From Bradyrhizobium genosp. SA-3 (GTDB lineage: Bacteria; Pseudomonadota; Alphaproteobacteria; Rhizobiales; Xanthobacteraceae), in NCBI RefSeq assembly GCF_004212635.1, contig NZ_PSRT01000008.1, positions 1 through 64,000 of the forward strand: a DNA stretch of 64,000 nucleotides, in the 5' to 3' direction. Below, piece after piece: positions 1-7,847 of this stretch (the stretch's first letter is position 1; each line of letters starts with the position of its first letter). The notes beneath the pieces were generated by a model. The model made no database searches. It had not been told where the DNA came from and worked only from the letters and a program-made list of their open reading frames with translations. A program made the position numbers and the translations under genes.

Positions 1-1765
1 CGATCGGAGCGGGCTCCATCGGGGCAGCCATGGGCATCCGCGGCGCAGGGGCGGGCGGCACGGTGCGCACCGCGCGCAGATCGCCCTCGATCATGGAGAG
101 GCGGTCGACGACGTGGCCGAGCGTGTTGTGAACGGCTTCGAGCGAATCCTGCGTGTGCCGGTTGGTCTCGGCCTGGCTGAAGCGGATATCGGAGAGCTCG
201 CGCTTGACGAGATCGACCACGCCGGAATCGGCAGTCGGCGCCGAACTGCGGCTCTCGGCCAGCGCGGAATAGGTTGCCTGCTGCCGTTCCAGGTGCCTGA
301 GGATGTCGTGCAGCCCGTCCTCGACGCGGCTCAAATTGCCGCTGCGCGGATCGGAGGCGGTCTCGATCCGCTCCAGCAGATACGAGACGCGCTGCTCGAG
401 ATGGGCGAAGGTCGAGGCCGAGTCGTTGCCGACCTGCATGCGGTCGAAGCGGTCCGACAGCGCGCGGATCGCAGCTTCCAGGTGCTCGGTGCTCTCGGAC
501 GGCTGAGGCCGCTCGCGCGTCTCGAGTGCGGCGGTGAGCGCCGCGATGCGCTGCTCCAGCACCGCGAAGCTGTCGCTGGGGCCGGAGGCGCGGGTGATCT
601 GGTCGACCTTGGACGACAGCAGCTGCACGTCTTCGGACAGACGCGCCAGCGCTTCGTTGGAGGCGACGTTGGAGACGATGCTGCGCAGCGCCGAGATCGC
701 GTCTTCGAGCTGGCGCACCGTCGAGGGATCGTCATTGGCGCGCAGGATCAGATCGAGCTTGGCGCCGAGATTGCGGATCGCCTCGTCATAGCCGGTGAGC
801 TGCTCGGCCGGGGTCAGCGTGCGCAGCACCTGCTTGATGTCGGACAGCGCCCGCTCGATGCCGGAGAGAACCTGGCCGTCGGTGCCGTTGGAGCGGGTCT
901 CGTCGATGCGACGGTGCAGCGAGCGGATCTCGTTCTCGATCGATTCGATCGCGCGCCGCGGCATCGCCTCGGTGATGGCGTGGCGGATCTCGGCAAGCTC
1001 ACTGCGGAAGGCGGTGATCGCCTGCTCGGTATTGTCAGGGCGCTGGAGCGACTCGATCTGGCTCGTGATCTTGAGCAGATGGCGCTCGAGCGACGAGAAA
1101 TCGGGCCCCGGCTGCGGGGGCGGCGGCGCGTAGGCGGGGGCGGGTGGCGCCGCCATGGGCGCAATCGACGGCGCGGCGCGCGGTGGCATCTGCCTGGGCG
1201 TAAAGCCGTCGAGCTCGCTCTGCCGCGCCGTGATCTCGGCGACCGCGACGTCGAAGGACGCGGGGCTCAGCGGAGGAGAATTGCGATAGACCTGGGCTGC
1301 CGCGCGCTCGACTGCATCGGCCTGGCGCTGGCGCGTCTCGACCGGTGACGGTGCCGGCCGCTGGGCCTGAGGCTGCTGCGGCTGCGGCTTCGAGATCTGC
1401 GACAGCCGCGCATCGAGCCGCGAGATCGCATCATTGAGCTGGCGCGCGACGCCCTGCTCGCGCGACATGTCCTGCCGCGAAGTATCCTGGCGCTGGGCGG
1501 GCTTTGAAATCCGTTCGATCTGCTGGGTGATCGCGTCGAGCCGCTGGTGGATGTCGGCGACTTCGCGGCTTTCCTGGCTCGGTCCTTGCGGGATGTGGTG
1601 CGGACGCTGCTCGTAAGGTGCGCGAAAGTTCGGTGGCGCTGTCTCGCCGAGCGTGGAGTTCAGCCAATCGTTGAGTGACATGCCGGCTCTGCGCGCAGCA
1701 GCCTCGGCCCGCTCCCGGACGGAGGGATCGATGCCGTCAACACTCCACGATACGCGCGAATTCAT
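1..1765 (-). CDS. PodJ-like polar localization / SEL1-repeat protein, N-terminal part (3' end outside window)
   Basis: Open from an ATG at 1765 through the window edge: 588 codons with no stop. The N-terminus (MNSRVSWSVDGIDPSVRERA) and the following 'WLNS' stretch match the short N-terminal motif of the rhizobial PodJ-like/SEL1-repeat proteins. The rest is Gln/Pro-rich linker followed by long Leu/Glu/Arg/Ser heptad-like segments (roughly residues 200-560) typical of coiled coil. In this family a transmembrane segment, SEL1 repeats and a peptidoglycan-binding domain follow; these would lie outside the window. The expected role is a cytoplasmic scaffold organising a cell pole. Very long Arg/Asp/His-rich frames on the opposite strand are antisense artefacts. 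The family assignment rests on the N-terminus and coiled-coil layout only. Confidence 0.8.
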   Translation of the reverse strand, partial: MNSRVSWSVDGIDPSVRERAEAAARRAGMSLNDWLNSTLGETAPPNFRAPYEQRPHHIPQGPSQESREVADIHQRLDAITQQIERISKPAQRQDTSRQDMSREQGVARQLNDAISRLDARLSQISKPQPQQPQAQRPAPSPVETRQRQADAVERAAAQVYRNSPPLSPASFDVAVAEITARQSELDGFTPRQMPPRAAPSIAPMAAPPAPAYAPPPPQPGPDFSSLERHLLKITSQIESLQRPDNTEQAITAFRSELAEIRHAITEAMPRRAIESIENEIRSLHRRIDETRSNGTDGQVLSGIERALSDIKQVLRTLTPAEQLTGYDEAIRNLGAKLDLILRANDDPSTVRQLEDAISALRSIVSNVASNEALARLSEDVQLLSSKVDQITRASGPSDSFAVLEQRIAALTAALETRERPQPSESTEHLEAAIRALSDRFDRMQVGNDSASTFAHLEQRVSYLLERIETASDPRSGNLSRVEDGLHDILRHLERQQATYSALAESRSSAPTADSGVVDLVKRELSDIRFSQAETNRHTQDSLEAVHNTLGHVVDRLSMIEGDLRAVRTVPPAPAPRMPMAAPMEPAPI

Positions 1766-2001
1766 GACTCTGTCCGGTTCCGACTCCGGCGCCCCACCCG
1801 GCGCCTCCAGCCTCCCCACGCGTGCCCGGTTGCAAACACAACCGAATTTGGCGCAGGTCGTCTGCCTCGAAAACCGACTTTTTCCTGTTACGGTAAATAA
1901 CGAGTTAAGGAACGCTGGCGCAGGTGTCTTAAAGTTGGGCGGGGGAAGCCCCGAGCGGCGTCACTGCATCCTTCGCGACTTGCTGCTGCCGCACACTCCG
2001 C
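1766..2001. other. Intergenic region upstream of the podJ-like gene
   Basis: No credible gene. It contains the upstream region of the minus-strand podJ-like gene, including an AT-richer stretch around 1885-1910. Further right (2002-2168) a REP-like palindrome begins. A minus-strand frame at 1888-2280 is rejected because it runs through that palindrome and through the padR remnant in the wrong frame. Confidence 0.5.
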
Positions 2002-2168
2002 TGTCATCGCCCGCGAAGGCGGGCGATCCAGTACGCCGCGGCGGCTCGATTCCAGCCGCGCTGCCTCGGAGTACTGGATGCCCCGCCTGCCGCCTTCGCT
2101 AAAGCTTCGGCGCCCCTGGACCTCAACCCCGGCGAAGCCTTGGCGTAGCCGGGTCGCGGGGCATGACA
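2002..2168. repeat. REP-like intergenic palindromic element
   Basis: The element is bounded by the inverted hexamers TGTCAT and ATGACA. Inside is a perfect hairpin ATCGCCCGC-GAAG-GCGGGCGAT type stem, and CCAGTAC is mirrored by GTACTGG near 2070. This arrangement (ATCGCCCGC... with CCAGTAC/GTACTGG) is a common non-coding palindrome of Bradyrhizobium genomes. It would fold into a cruciform or mRNA stem-loop and encodes nothing. Confidence 0.7.
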
Positions 2169-2214
2169 CCGTGGGTGTGGTGACGGCCTCTGTCACGTCG
2201 GGCTCGACAGCCCT

Positions 2215-2285
2215 CAGCCCTTCTCGCGCTTGCCGTCTTCCAGCGGCACCACCGTTGCCTTGCCGCTCATCGCCGACCATGCCTC
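2215..2285 (-). pseudogene. 3'-terminal remnant of a padR gene (second copy)
   Basis: These 71 bases match 3356-3426, the last codons of the complete padR gene, at 66 positions in the same orientation. Read in the padR frame the fragment gives SAMSGKATVVPLEDGKREKG and then a TGA, against ...REKS and TGA in the intact gene. Two of the differences inside the peptide are synonymous (TTG/CTG Leu, GAT/GAC Asp), so this copy looks like a diverged allele and not a decayed duplicate. It begins directly after the RES toxin stop codon and is in frame with that gene. The two copies are direct repeats flanking the toxin-antitoxin pair. Confidence 0.85.
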
Positions 2286-2294
2286 GCGCACGGC

Positions 2295-2798
2295 TTAGCG
2301 GCCTGGGGGATGCAAACGCGTGTCCAGTGCGAACGGCTCCTGGGATCTCAGCTTGTAGGCGCCGGCCGCATTCGCGCCGATGAAGATCAAGTTCCAGCTC
2401 GCCGTCGACACCACGCTCGGAATCACAACGAAGCGATGTTTTGCTAGCAACTCATCCCCGAATGCCTGCTGACCTGCACTTGGTATCCCGGGTCTCAGCC
2501 AACTGGGGTTTGGAATAGTGCCGGGCTCGACCACGAAGACGCCGGTCGGATCGATTGTCGCGGACGTCATCACATGGGGCACCAGGTCCAGTGCTCGAAA
2601 TCCCTTATGGACGGCGACCTCCAGAATCGCTGTCGCGGGATCGATTGAACAATACACCGCACGAACGCCTCTGCTATTCCAGCGGCCGCCGGCGAGAAAC
2701 GCGCCTTCGCCGCTGTCCCAAGTCGCTGCGTATTTGGATTGATCAAGACGCCAGGCCACCAGCTCGGAGCTTCCGAGCGCGGCGGGAAGCGGCGTCAC
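2295..2798 (-). CDS. RES-domain toxin (predicted NAD+-degrading)
   Basis: 167 residues spanning almost only a RES domain. Visible family signatures are W16-R17, the GGRWN block at 37-41 followed by G44, Y49, and the LE-x3-H element with E60 and H64; an IPS motif lies in the C-terminal third. The Arg, Glu and Ser give RES toxins their name. Characterised members (MbcT, ParT) hydrolyse or phosphorolyse NAD+ or transfer ADP-ribose from it, so free toxin halts growth. The GTG start overlaps the stop of the upstream antitoxin gene as GTGA, implying translational coupling, with antitoxin first as in other RES/Xre modules. Base composition is less GC-rich than neighbours. All expected motifs are present, so it is probably functional. 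Confidence 0.9.
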   Translation of the reverse strand: MTPLPAALGSSELVAWRLDQSKYAATWDSGEGAFLAGGRWNSRGVRAVYCSIDPATAILEVAVHKGFRALDLVPHVMTSATIDPTGVFVVEPGTIPNPSWLRPGIPSAGQQAFGDELLAKHRFVVIPSVVSTASWNLIFIGANAAGAYKLRSQEPFALDTRLHPPGR

Positions 2799-3268
2799 GC
2801 GTACACGCCATATTCGAGCCGTGCCAGAAAGTCTTCGACCAGTTCAACGCCGGCTGGCGTCGCCAGCAGGTCGATCGGCCTGCGTTGATCGAGGCCGATG
2901 GCCGGACGCTCCAGCCACTGCTCGGCCTCCTCCTTTGATCCGAAAATCGAAGTCGCTTTCGCCAATATCTCTGCAAGCTTCCACGCGCGGCCGCTCTGCT
3001 CGGGGCTGAGTTGCCGAATATCTTCGGCGGTATGGCGTTGGTACGTTCGATGGCTCATTCCGATCGCCCGCGCGAACGAATCGTCCCAGCGGAGAAACGC
3101 GAAGTTTGCGACCAGATACACCAGCGCCTTGGATGGAAGACCGCTCACGAGAATTTCGTGAGCCTCCAGCGGGCTCCGGGGCATCTTTCGGAAGGTGGAG
3201 GTTCCTCCGAGAAGTCGGGCAACCGCTGCCAGCCTGGCAACGTCAGGAGATTGAGCAAGTTCGTTCAT
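2795..3268 (-). CDS. Xre/MbcA/ParS-type antitoxin of the RES toxin
   Basis: 157 residues from the ATG at 3268, preceded at 8 nt by a GGCGAG ribosome site; a TTG two codons upstream is the alternative start. The N-terminal and middle parts hold an Xre-like helical DNA-binding region (GMSHRTYQRH). The C-terminal ~50 residues (EEAEQWLERPAIGLDQ onward to ARLEYGVYA) match the MbcA/ParS/Xre toxin-binding domain (DUF2384 type), in which the Gly-Leu-(G/D) and Pro-x-(D/E)-Leu-Leu positions are conserved. It should bind and block the RES toxin and repress the shared promoter. The gene lies first in the two-gene operon and overlaps the toxin start by 4 nt. Confidence 0.88.
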   Translation of the reverse strand: MNELAQSPDVARLAAVARLLGGTSTFRKMPRSPLEAHEILVSGLPSKALVYLVANFAFLRWDDSFARAIGMSHRTYQRHTAEDIRQLSPEQSGRAWKLAEILAKATSIFGSKEEAEQWLERPAIGLDQRRPIDLLATPAGVELVEDFLARLEYGVYA

Positions 3269-3281
3269 GGGCAAGTCTCGC

Positions 3282-3324
3282 CACTTGTCATGTATAATAT
3301 GACAAGTGTCGCCAGGACTTTCAA
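3282..3324 (-). promoter_or_regulatory. Autoregulated promoter/operator of the toxin-antitoxin operon
   Basis: A perfect inverted repeat CACTTGTCA-N9-TGACAAGTG spans 3282-3308. On the minus strand the 9-nt spacer contains a -10-like TATTAT (3294-3299), with a TTGAAA -35 candidate at 3319-3324 (19-nt spacing). The operator therefore sits over the -10 box, about 14 nt upstream of the antitoxin start, the usual arrangement for Xre antitoxin autorepression. Assignment of the repressor is inference. Confidence 0.7.
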
Positions 3325-3354
3325 GTGCGCGGCAAGATGACCGGCGGGCCGAAT

Positions 3355-3942
3355 TCAGCTCTTCTCGCGCTTGCCATCTTCCAACGGCACCACCGTTGCC
3401 TTGCCGCTCATCGCCGACAACGCCTCCAGCGCTTCCTCGCAGAAATCGGCCACCATCTGCTCGTGCCGGGCGCCGAGGCGGAGCAGGAGCAGGTTGCCGA
3501 GATCGAGCCGGCCCTCCGCCGTTCCGTCCGGAAAACGCTTCTTCAGGATGCGCTCGTAATTGGCGTGACGGTCGCGATGGTGCTCCAGGCGGGCCATCAA
3601 ATCGGTGCGCAGGGGCTCGATATCGATGCTGTCGAGCGCATGGAGGCGGACCAAGAGGTCGTCCTTGGTCGAGGCCGGCGTGCTTGGCCGCGCGGCCCAG
3701 TGCCGCAGCGCTGTTCTGCCCTCGGGGGTGAGCGTATAAACCAGCTTGTTCGGCTTGCCCGTCTGCACGACCTCGCGGCCCTGGATGTAGCCGCGGTCAC
3801 GCAGCTTGGAGAGCTCGCGGTAGATCTGCTGGTGGTCGGCCTTCCAGAAGAAGCCGATCGAAGAATCGAACGTCTTGGCGAGCTCGTAGCCCGTCATCGG
3901 ACGTTCCGTCAGGCATGCGAGGATTGCGTCGCCGAGCGCCAT
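3355..3942 (-). CDS. PadR family transcriptional regulator
   Basis: 195 residues. Residues 1-90 form the PadR winged helix, starting MALGDAILACLTERPMTGYELAK, with the second helix-turn-helix around 'QIYRELSKLRDRGYI' and the beta-wing 'YTLTPEGRTALRHW'. Residues about 95-180 form the Leu/Arg/Glu-rich helical Vir_act_alpha_C dimerisation domain. PadR proteins repress genes for phenolic or drug responses and usually their own gene. The region just upstream contains nested CATATG-centred palindromes. The last 22 codons are duplicated at 2215-2285 beyond the toxin-antitoxin pair. The target gene is unknown; the nearest candidate is the SnoaL-like gene on the opposite strand. Confidence 0.92.
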   Translation of the reverse strand: MALGDAILACLTERPMTGYELAKTFDSSIGFFWKADHQQIYRELSKLRDRGYIQGREVVQTGKPNKLVYTLTPEGRTALRHWAARPSTPASTKDDLLVRLHALDSIDIEPLRTDLMARLEHHRDRHANYERILKKRFPDGTAEGRLDLGNLLLLRLGARHEQMVADFCEEALEALSAMSGKATVVPLEDGKREKS

Positions 3943-3983
3943 GACCGGCCTCCCTTCTTAGGTCTGACCAACCTGCTTGACTT

Positions 3984-4019
3984 TATGCGCATCGGCGCAT
4001 ATGCGTCAATGTGCATATG
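3984..4019. promoter_or_regulatory. Nested palindromes upstream of padR (predicted PadR operator)
   Basis: A perfect inverted repeat TATGCGC-ATCG-GCGCATA spans 3984-4001, overlapped by the palindrome CGCATATGCG (3996-4005). A second CATATG lies 16 bp downstream (4014-4019). The cluster is 42 bp upstream of the padR start and 120 bp upstream of the SnoaL-like gene. It could control both, with autorepression being the common PadR behaviour. This is inference from symmetry and position. Confidence 0.6.
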
Positions 4020-4138
4020 AGGCAGCTTGCGGACGGGGCCCAAGACCCCGACTGAAAATCCAGCGGAATCAACCTTCTCGCTACTGTGCATGGGGTTGTT
4101 TTCGCATTTATGCCCTTGCCCTAGGGAGGCACCTGAGA

Positions 4139-4522
4139 ATGACCGGCCTCGATTCCTGGTACGCCTACATGAAGTCTCACGACCGCGCCGCGCTCTGGGA
4201 CCTTCTGCACCCCGATGCCGTGTTCGAAAGCCCCGTCGTGCACACCCCGCAGCGCGGGCGCGACATCACTTTCAAATACCTCTCCAGCGCCGAGAAGGTG
4301 CTCGGCGGCCCCGGCTTCACCTATGTCGGTGAATGGCGCAGCGACAATGGCGCCGTGCTCGAATTCAAGAACGTCATCGACGGCATCGAGATCAACGGTG
4401 TCGACATCATCAGCTTCGATAGCGAAGGACGCATCACCCATTTCAAGGTGATGGTGCGTCCGCTCAAGGCCATCAACATGCTGCATCGCCTGATGGCGGA
4501 GCAGCTTGCCGCCCAATCATGA
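4139..4522 (+). CDS. SnoaL-like / NTF2-fold protein
   Basis: 127 residues from the ATG at 4139, preceded by GGAGGC at 9 nt. A longer frame upstream crosses the PadR operator region and lacks such a site. The sequence has the NTF2-like pattern: an N-terminal helix (WYAYMKSHDRAALWDLL), then 'HPDAVFESPV', a hydrophobic beta sheet and the closing 'DIISFDSEGRITHFKVMVRP' strand pair. Members are small soluble enzymes or ligand-binding proteins (ketosteroid isomerase-like, polyketide cyclase-like). No catalytic residues allow a substrate to be named. It sits 113 bp ahead of the beta-oxidation genes in the same direction and may be co-transcribed with them. Confidence 0.8.
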   Translation: MTGLDSWYAYMKSHDRAALWDLLHPDAVFESPVVHTPQRGRDITFKYLSSAEKVLGGPGFTYVGEWRSDNGAVLEFKNVIDGIEINGVDIISFDSEGRITHFKVMVRPLKAINMLHRLMAEQLAAQS

Positions 4523-4635
4523 CACTGCCCCGAGGGTGCAGAAGCCGCTAAGCTCGCGACTGCGCCGCAGGGACTTCACGAGAATTCCACCACCTCAGAG
4601 CCCGATCACTTCAAGGCCCATGCCGGGAGAACGCC

Positions 4636-6426
4636 ATGCCGATCTATAAAGCCCCTGTCGAAGACGTGAACTTCCTGCTCAACGACGTCTTCCAGATCGA
4701 TCGCTACGACAATCTGCCGGGCTTCTCGGACGCGTCGAGCGATGTGCGCGAGGCGATCCTCGGCGAAGCTGCCAAGCTCGCCGAAGAGGTGCTGCAGCCG
4801 CTCAACCGTGTCGGCGATCTCGAAGGCTGCAAGCGCACTGAAGACGGCAGCGTCACCACGCCGAAGGGTTTTAAGGAGGCCTTCAAGCAGGTCGCCGAGG
4901 GCGGCTGGCTCGGTCTGTCGGCGCCGACGGAATATGGCGGCCAGGGCCTGCCGGTGACGTTGAGCCAGGCGGTCAACGAATTCCAGATCTCCGCCAACAT
5001 GGCCTTCTCGATGTATGGCGGTCTCACCATGGGCGCGACCGCGGCATTGCTGGTGCACGGCACGCCCGAACAGAAGCAGACCTACGTGCCGAAGATGGTC
5101 GCCGGCGAATGGACCGGCACCATGAACCTGACCGAGCCGCATTGCGGCACCGATCTCGGCATGCTCCGCACCAAGGCGGTGCGCCAGGCCGACGGCAGCT
5201 TCAAGATCACCGGCACCAAGATCTTCATCTCGGCCGGGGAGCATGACCTCGCCTCCAACATCATCCACCTCGTGCTCGCCCGCATCGAGGGCGCGCCCGC
5301 CGGCATCAAGGGCGTGTCGCTGTTCGTGGTGCCGAAATTCCTGGTGAACGCCGATGGTTCGGTCGGGCAGCGCAATGGCGTGGTCTGCGGCTCGATCGAG
5401 CACAAGATGGGCATTCACGGCAATTCCACCTGTGTGATGAACTACGACAACGCCACCGGCTGGCTGATCGGCGAAGAGAACAAGGGCATGCAGGGCATGT
5501 TCGTGATGATGAACGAGGCTAGGCTCGGCGTCGCCGTGCAGGGCCTCGCGCAGTCCGAGGTCGCCTATCAGAACGCGGTCGCCTATGCCCGCGAGCGCAT
5601 CCAGGGTCGCGCACTCACCGGCGCCAAGGCGCCGGACAAGCAAGCCGACCCGATCATCGTGCATCCCGACGTGCGCCGCACGCTGCTCTCGATTCGCGCC
5701 TTCAACGAGGCCGCGCGCGCCTTCGTGATCTGGACCGCGCTGAAGAGCGACGTCGCCCATCGCTCCGAGGATCCCAAGGATCGCCAGGCTGCCGACGACC
5801 ACATGGGCCTGATGACCCCGGTGCTGAAGGGTTTTCTCACCGATTACGGCTTCGCCAACGCGGTGCAGGCGCAGCAGATGTATGGCGGCCACGGCTACAT
5901 CGCCGAGCAGGGCATGGAGCAGTTCGTGCGCGATGCGCGTATTGCGATGATTTATGAAGGCGCCAACGGCATCCAGGCGCTCGACCTCGTCGGCCGCAAG
6001 CTGCCCCGCGACGGCGGCCGCGCCATCATGGCCTTCTTCGGCGAGGTCATGGCTTTCGCCAAGGAGAACGGCGGCGACGAGGCGCTAAAACCGTTCATCA
6101 CCCCGCTCTCGACCTCGCTCGGCCATCTCCAGCAGGCCACCACTTGGCTGATGCAGAACGCGATGGCGAAGCCGGACAATGCCGGCGCTGCCGCAACCGA
6201 TTACCTGCATCTCTTCGGCTTCGTCGCGCTTGGCTACATGTGGGCGAAGATGGCCAAGGTGACGCAGGCGAAGATTGCCGAGAGCGGGGCGACGCCCTAT
6301 CTCTCGACCAAGCTCGTCACCGGCCGCTTCTTCATGGAGCGGATGCTGCCGGAGACCGCCGCCAATCTCGCGCGCATCCAGGCCGGCTGCGCCACCATCA
6401 TGGAATTGCCGGCGGAAGCATTCTGA
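4636..6426 (+). CDS. Acyl-CoA dehydrogenase (FadE-type, with extra C-terminal domain)
   Basis: 596 residues, the length of the bacterial FadE-like acyl-CoA dehydrogenases that carry an additional C-terminal domain after the usual ~400-residue fold. It contains the FAD-binding middle region ([17 protein letters not shown]) and the YEGANGIQA motif, in which E441 should be the catalytic base that abstracts the alpha proton. An Arg-rich 'MYGGHGY' segment precedes it. It catalyses the first, FAD-dependent step of fatty-acid beta-oxidation, passing electrons to ETF. The ATG at 4636 has an upstream GGGAGA. It is followed 57 bp later by thiolase and then by the hydratase/dehydrogenase gene, so the three form a fatty-acid degradation operon. 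Confidence 0.95.
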   Translation: MPIYKAPVEDVNFLLNDVFQIDRYDNLPGFSDASSDVREAILGEAAKLAEEVLQPLNRVGDLEGCKRTEDGSVTTPKGFKEAFKQVAEGGWLGLSAPTEYGGQGLPVTLSQAVNEFQISANMAFSMYGGLTMGATAALLVHGTPEQKQTYVPKMVAGEWTGTMNLTEPHCGTDLGMLRTKAVRQADGSFKITGTKIFISAGEHDLASNIIHLVLARIEGAPAGIKGVSLFVVPKFLVNADGSVGQRNGVVCGSIEHKMGIHGNSTCVMNYDNATGWLIGEENKGMQGMFVMMNEARLGVAVQGLAQSEVAYQNAVAYARERIQGRALTGAKAPDKQADPIIVHPDVRRTLLSIRAFNEAARAFVIWTALKSDVAHRSEDPKDRQAADDHMGLMTPVLKGFLTDYGFANAVQAQQMYGGHGYIAEQGMEQFVRDARIAMIYEGANGIQALDLVGRKLPRDGGRAIMAFFGEVMAFAKENGGDEALKPFITPLSTSLGHLQQATTWLMQNAMAKPDNAGAAATDYLHLFGFVALGYMWAKMAKVTQAKIAESGATPYLSTKLVTGRFFMERMLPETAANLARIQAGCATIMELPAEAF

Positions 6427-6483
6427 GCCTGCTACCGCTGCCCGCTCCCAATCGTTCTCGAAACATCACATCAGGAGGGCGTC

Positions 6484-7692
6484 ATGCCTGAGGCTTTCAT
6501 CTACGACCACGTTCGCACCCCGCGCGGCCGCGGCAAGGCGGACGGCGCGCTGCACGAAGTCACGGCGCTTGCGCTCGCCACCGTGCCGCTGAAGGCGCTG
6601 AAGGACCGCAACAACCTGCCCAAGGATTCCGTCGATGACGTCGTGCTCGGCGTGGTCGATCCCGTCGGCGAAGCGGGATCCGACATCGCGCGCTTTGCTG
6701 CGCTCAAGGCCGGTCTCGGCGAAGCCGTGCCTGGCGTGCAGATCAGCCGCTTCTGTGCCTCAGGTCTCGACGCCGTGAACTTTGCCGCCGCGCAGGTGAT
6801 GAGCGGCCAGCATGAGCTGGTGATCGGCGGCGGCGCCGAATCCATGAGCCGCGTCGGTATCGGCGCCTCCGGCGGCGCCTGGCCGATGGATCCCTCGATG
6901 GCGGTGCCGGCCTACTTCATGCCGCAGGGCGTTTCGGCCGATCTGATCGCCACCAAATACGGCTTCTCGCGTGACGACGTCGACGCCTACGCGGTGCAGA
7001 GCCAGCAGCGCGCGGGGAAGGCCTGGGACGAGGGCCGCTTCAACAAGTCGGTGGTGCCGGTCAAGGACATTAACGGCCTCACCATCCTCGCCAAGGACGA
7101 GCACATGCGTCCCTCGACGACGATGCAGTCGCTGGCGCAGCTGCAGCCGTCGTTCACGATGATGGCGCAGATGGGCGGCTTCGACGGCGTCGCGCTGCAG
7201 TCGCACCCCGAGATCGAGCGTGTCAACTACGTGCACCACGCCGGCAACTCCTCGGGCATCGTCGACGGCGCCGGCGCCGTGCTGCTCGGCAGCAAGGAAG
7301 CGGGTGCGAAATACGGCATGAAGCCGCGTGCAAAAATCCGCGCCTTCGCCAATATCGGCTCGGAGCCGGCGATGATGCTGACCGGTCCGGTCGACGTCAC
7401 GGAGAAGCTCTTTGCGCGTTCCGGCATGAAGAAGTCGGACATCGATCTGTTCGAGCTCAACGAGGCCTTCGCCTCGGTCGTGCTGCGCTACATCCAGGCC
7501 TTCGACATCGACAATGCCAAGATCAACGTCAACGGCGGTGCGATCGCGCTCGGCCATCCGCTCGGGGCGACCGGCGCGATGATCCTCGGCACCGCGCTCG
7601 ACGAGCTCGAGCGCACCAATAAGTCCACCGCCCTTGTGACGCTGTGCATCGGCGGCGGCATGGGCACCGCAACCATCATCGAGCGGGTGTAA
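6484..7692 (+). CDS. fadA: Acetyl-CoA C-acetyltransferase / 3-ketoacyl-CoA thiolase
   Basis: 402 residues, a full-length type II thiolase. The nucleophilic Cys is C91 in [11 protein letters not shown]. The active-site His is H358 in the [15 protein letters not shown] signature, and the second catalytic Cys is C388 in LCIGGGMG. The Asn-Glu-Ala-Phe (NEAFA) block lies before them. It cleaves 3-ketoacyl-CoA with CoA, the last step of a beta-oxidation turn. The start is an ATG with AGGAGG 4 nt upstream (6474-6479). The gene lies between the acyl-CoA dehydrogenase and the FadJ-like gene, separated from the latter by a REP-like palindrome. The gene symbol is assigned by operon role. Confidence 0.94.
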   Translation: MPEAFIYDHVRTPRGRGKADGALHEVTALALATVPLKALKDRNNLPKDSVDDVVLGVVDPVGEAGSDIARFAALKAGLGEAVPGVQISRFCASGLDAVNFAAAQVMSGQHELVIGGGAESMSRVGIGASGGAWPMDPSMAVPAYFMPQGVSADLIATKYGFSRDDVDAYAVQSQQRAGKAWDEGRFNKSVVPVKDINGLTILAKDEHMRPSTTMQSLAQLQPSFTMMAQMGGFDGVALQSHPEIERVNYVHHAGNSSGIVDGAGAVLLGSKEAGAKYGMKPRAKIRAFANIGSEPAMMLTGPVDVTEKLFARSGMKKSDIDLFELNEAFASVVLRYIQAFDIDNAKINVNGGAIALGHPLGATGAMILGTALDELERTNKSTALVTLCIGGGMGTATIIERV

Positions 7693-7700
7693 CGAGCTGC

Positions 7701-7790
7701 CGTAGGGTGGGCAAAGCGAAGCGTGCCCACCACTGCTGTCTCCGCGAACGATGGTGGGCACGGCGCAAGAGCGCCTTTGCCCACCCTACG
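7701..7790. repeat. GTAGGGTGGGCAAAG-type palindromic element, copy 1
   Basis: The element is bounded by CGTAGGGTGGGCAAAG and its complement CTTTGCCCACCCTACG, with inner GTGCCCAC / GTGGGCAC arms. It lies in the 155-bp gap between thiolase and fadJ, so an operon transcript would carry it as a large stem-loop. Related copies occur at 14419-14509, 15098-15196 and 36073-36170. Confidence 0.85.
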
Positions 7791-7847
7791 AGACCTTAAG
7801 TCAACCGCCGCGCCTGGCATCGGCTGCGGCACCGAGGAGCAACCAAC

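Noticed and set aside
113..1348. 411-codon plus-strand frame at the window start
   Set aside because: It is the reverse of the coiled-coil PodJ-like gene, which is open from its ATG to the window edge and has a recognisable N-terminus.
1888..2280. 130-residue minus-strand frame
   Set aside because: It runs through a REP-like palindrome and reads the padR remnant out of its true frame.
4606..5892. 428-codon minus-strand frame opposite acyl-CoA dehydrogenase
   Set aside because: Antisense artefact; the plus-strand gene has catalytic motifs and full length.
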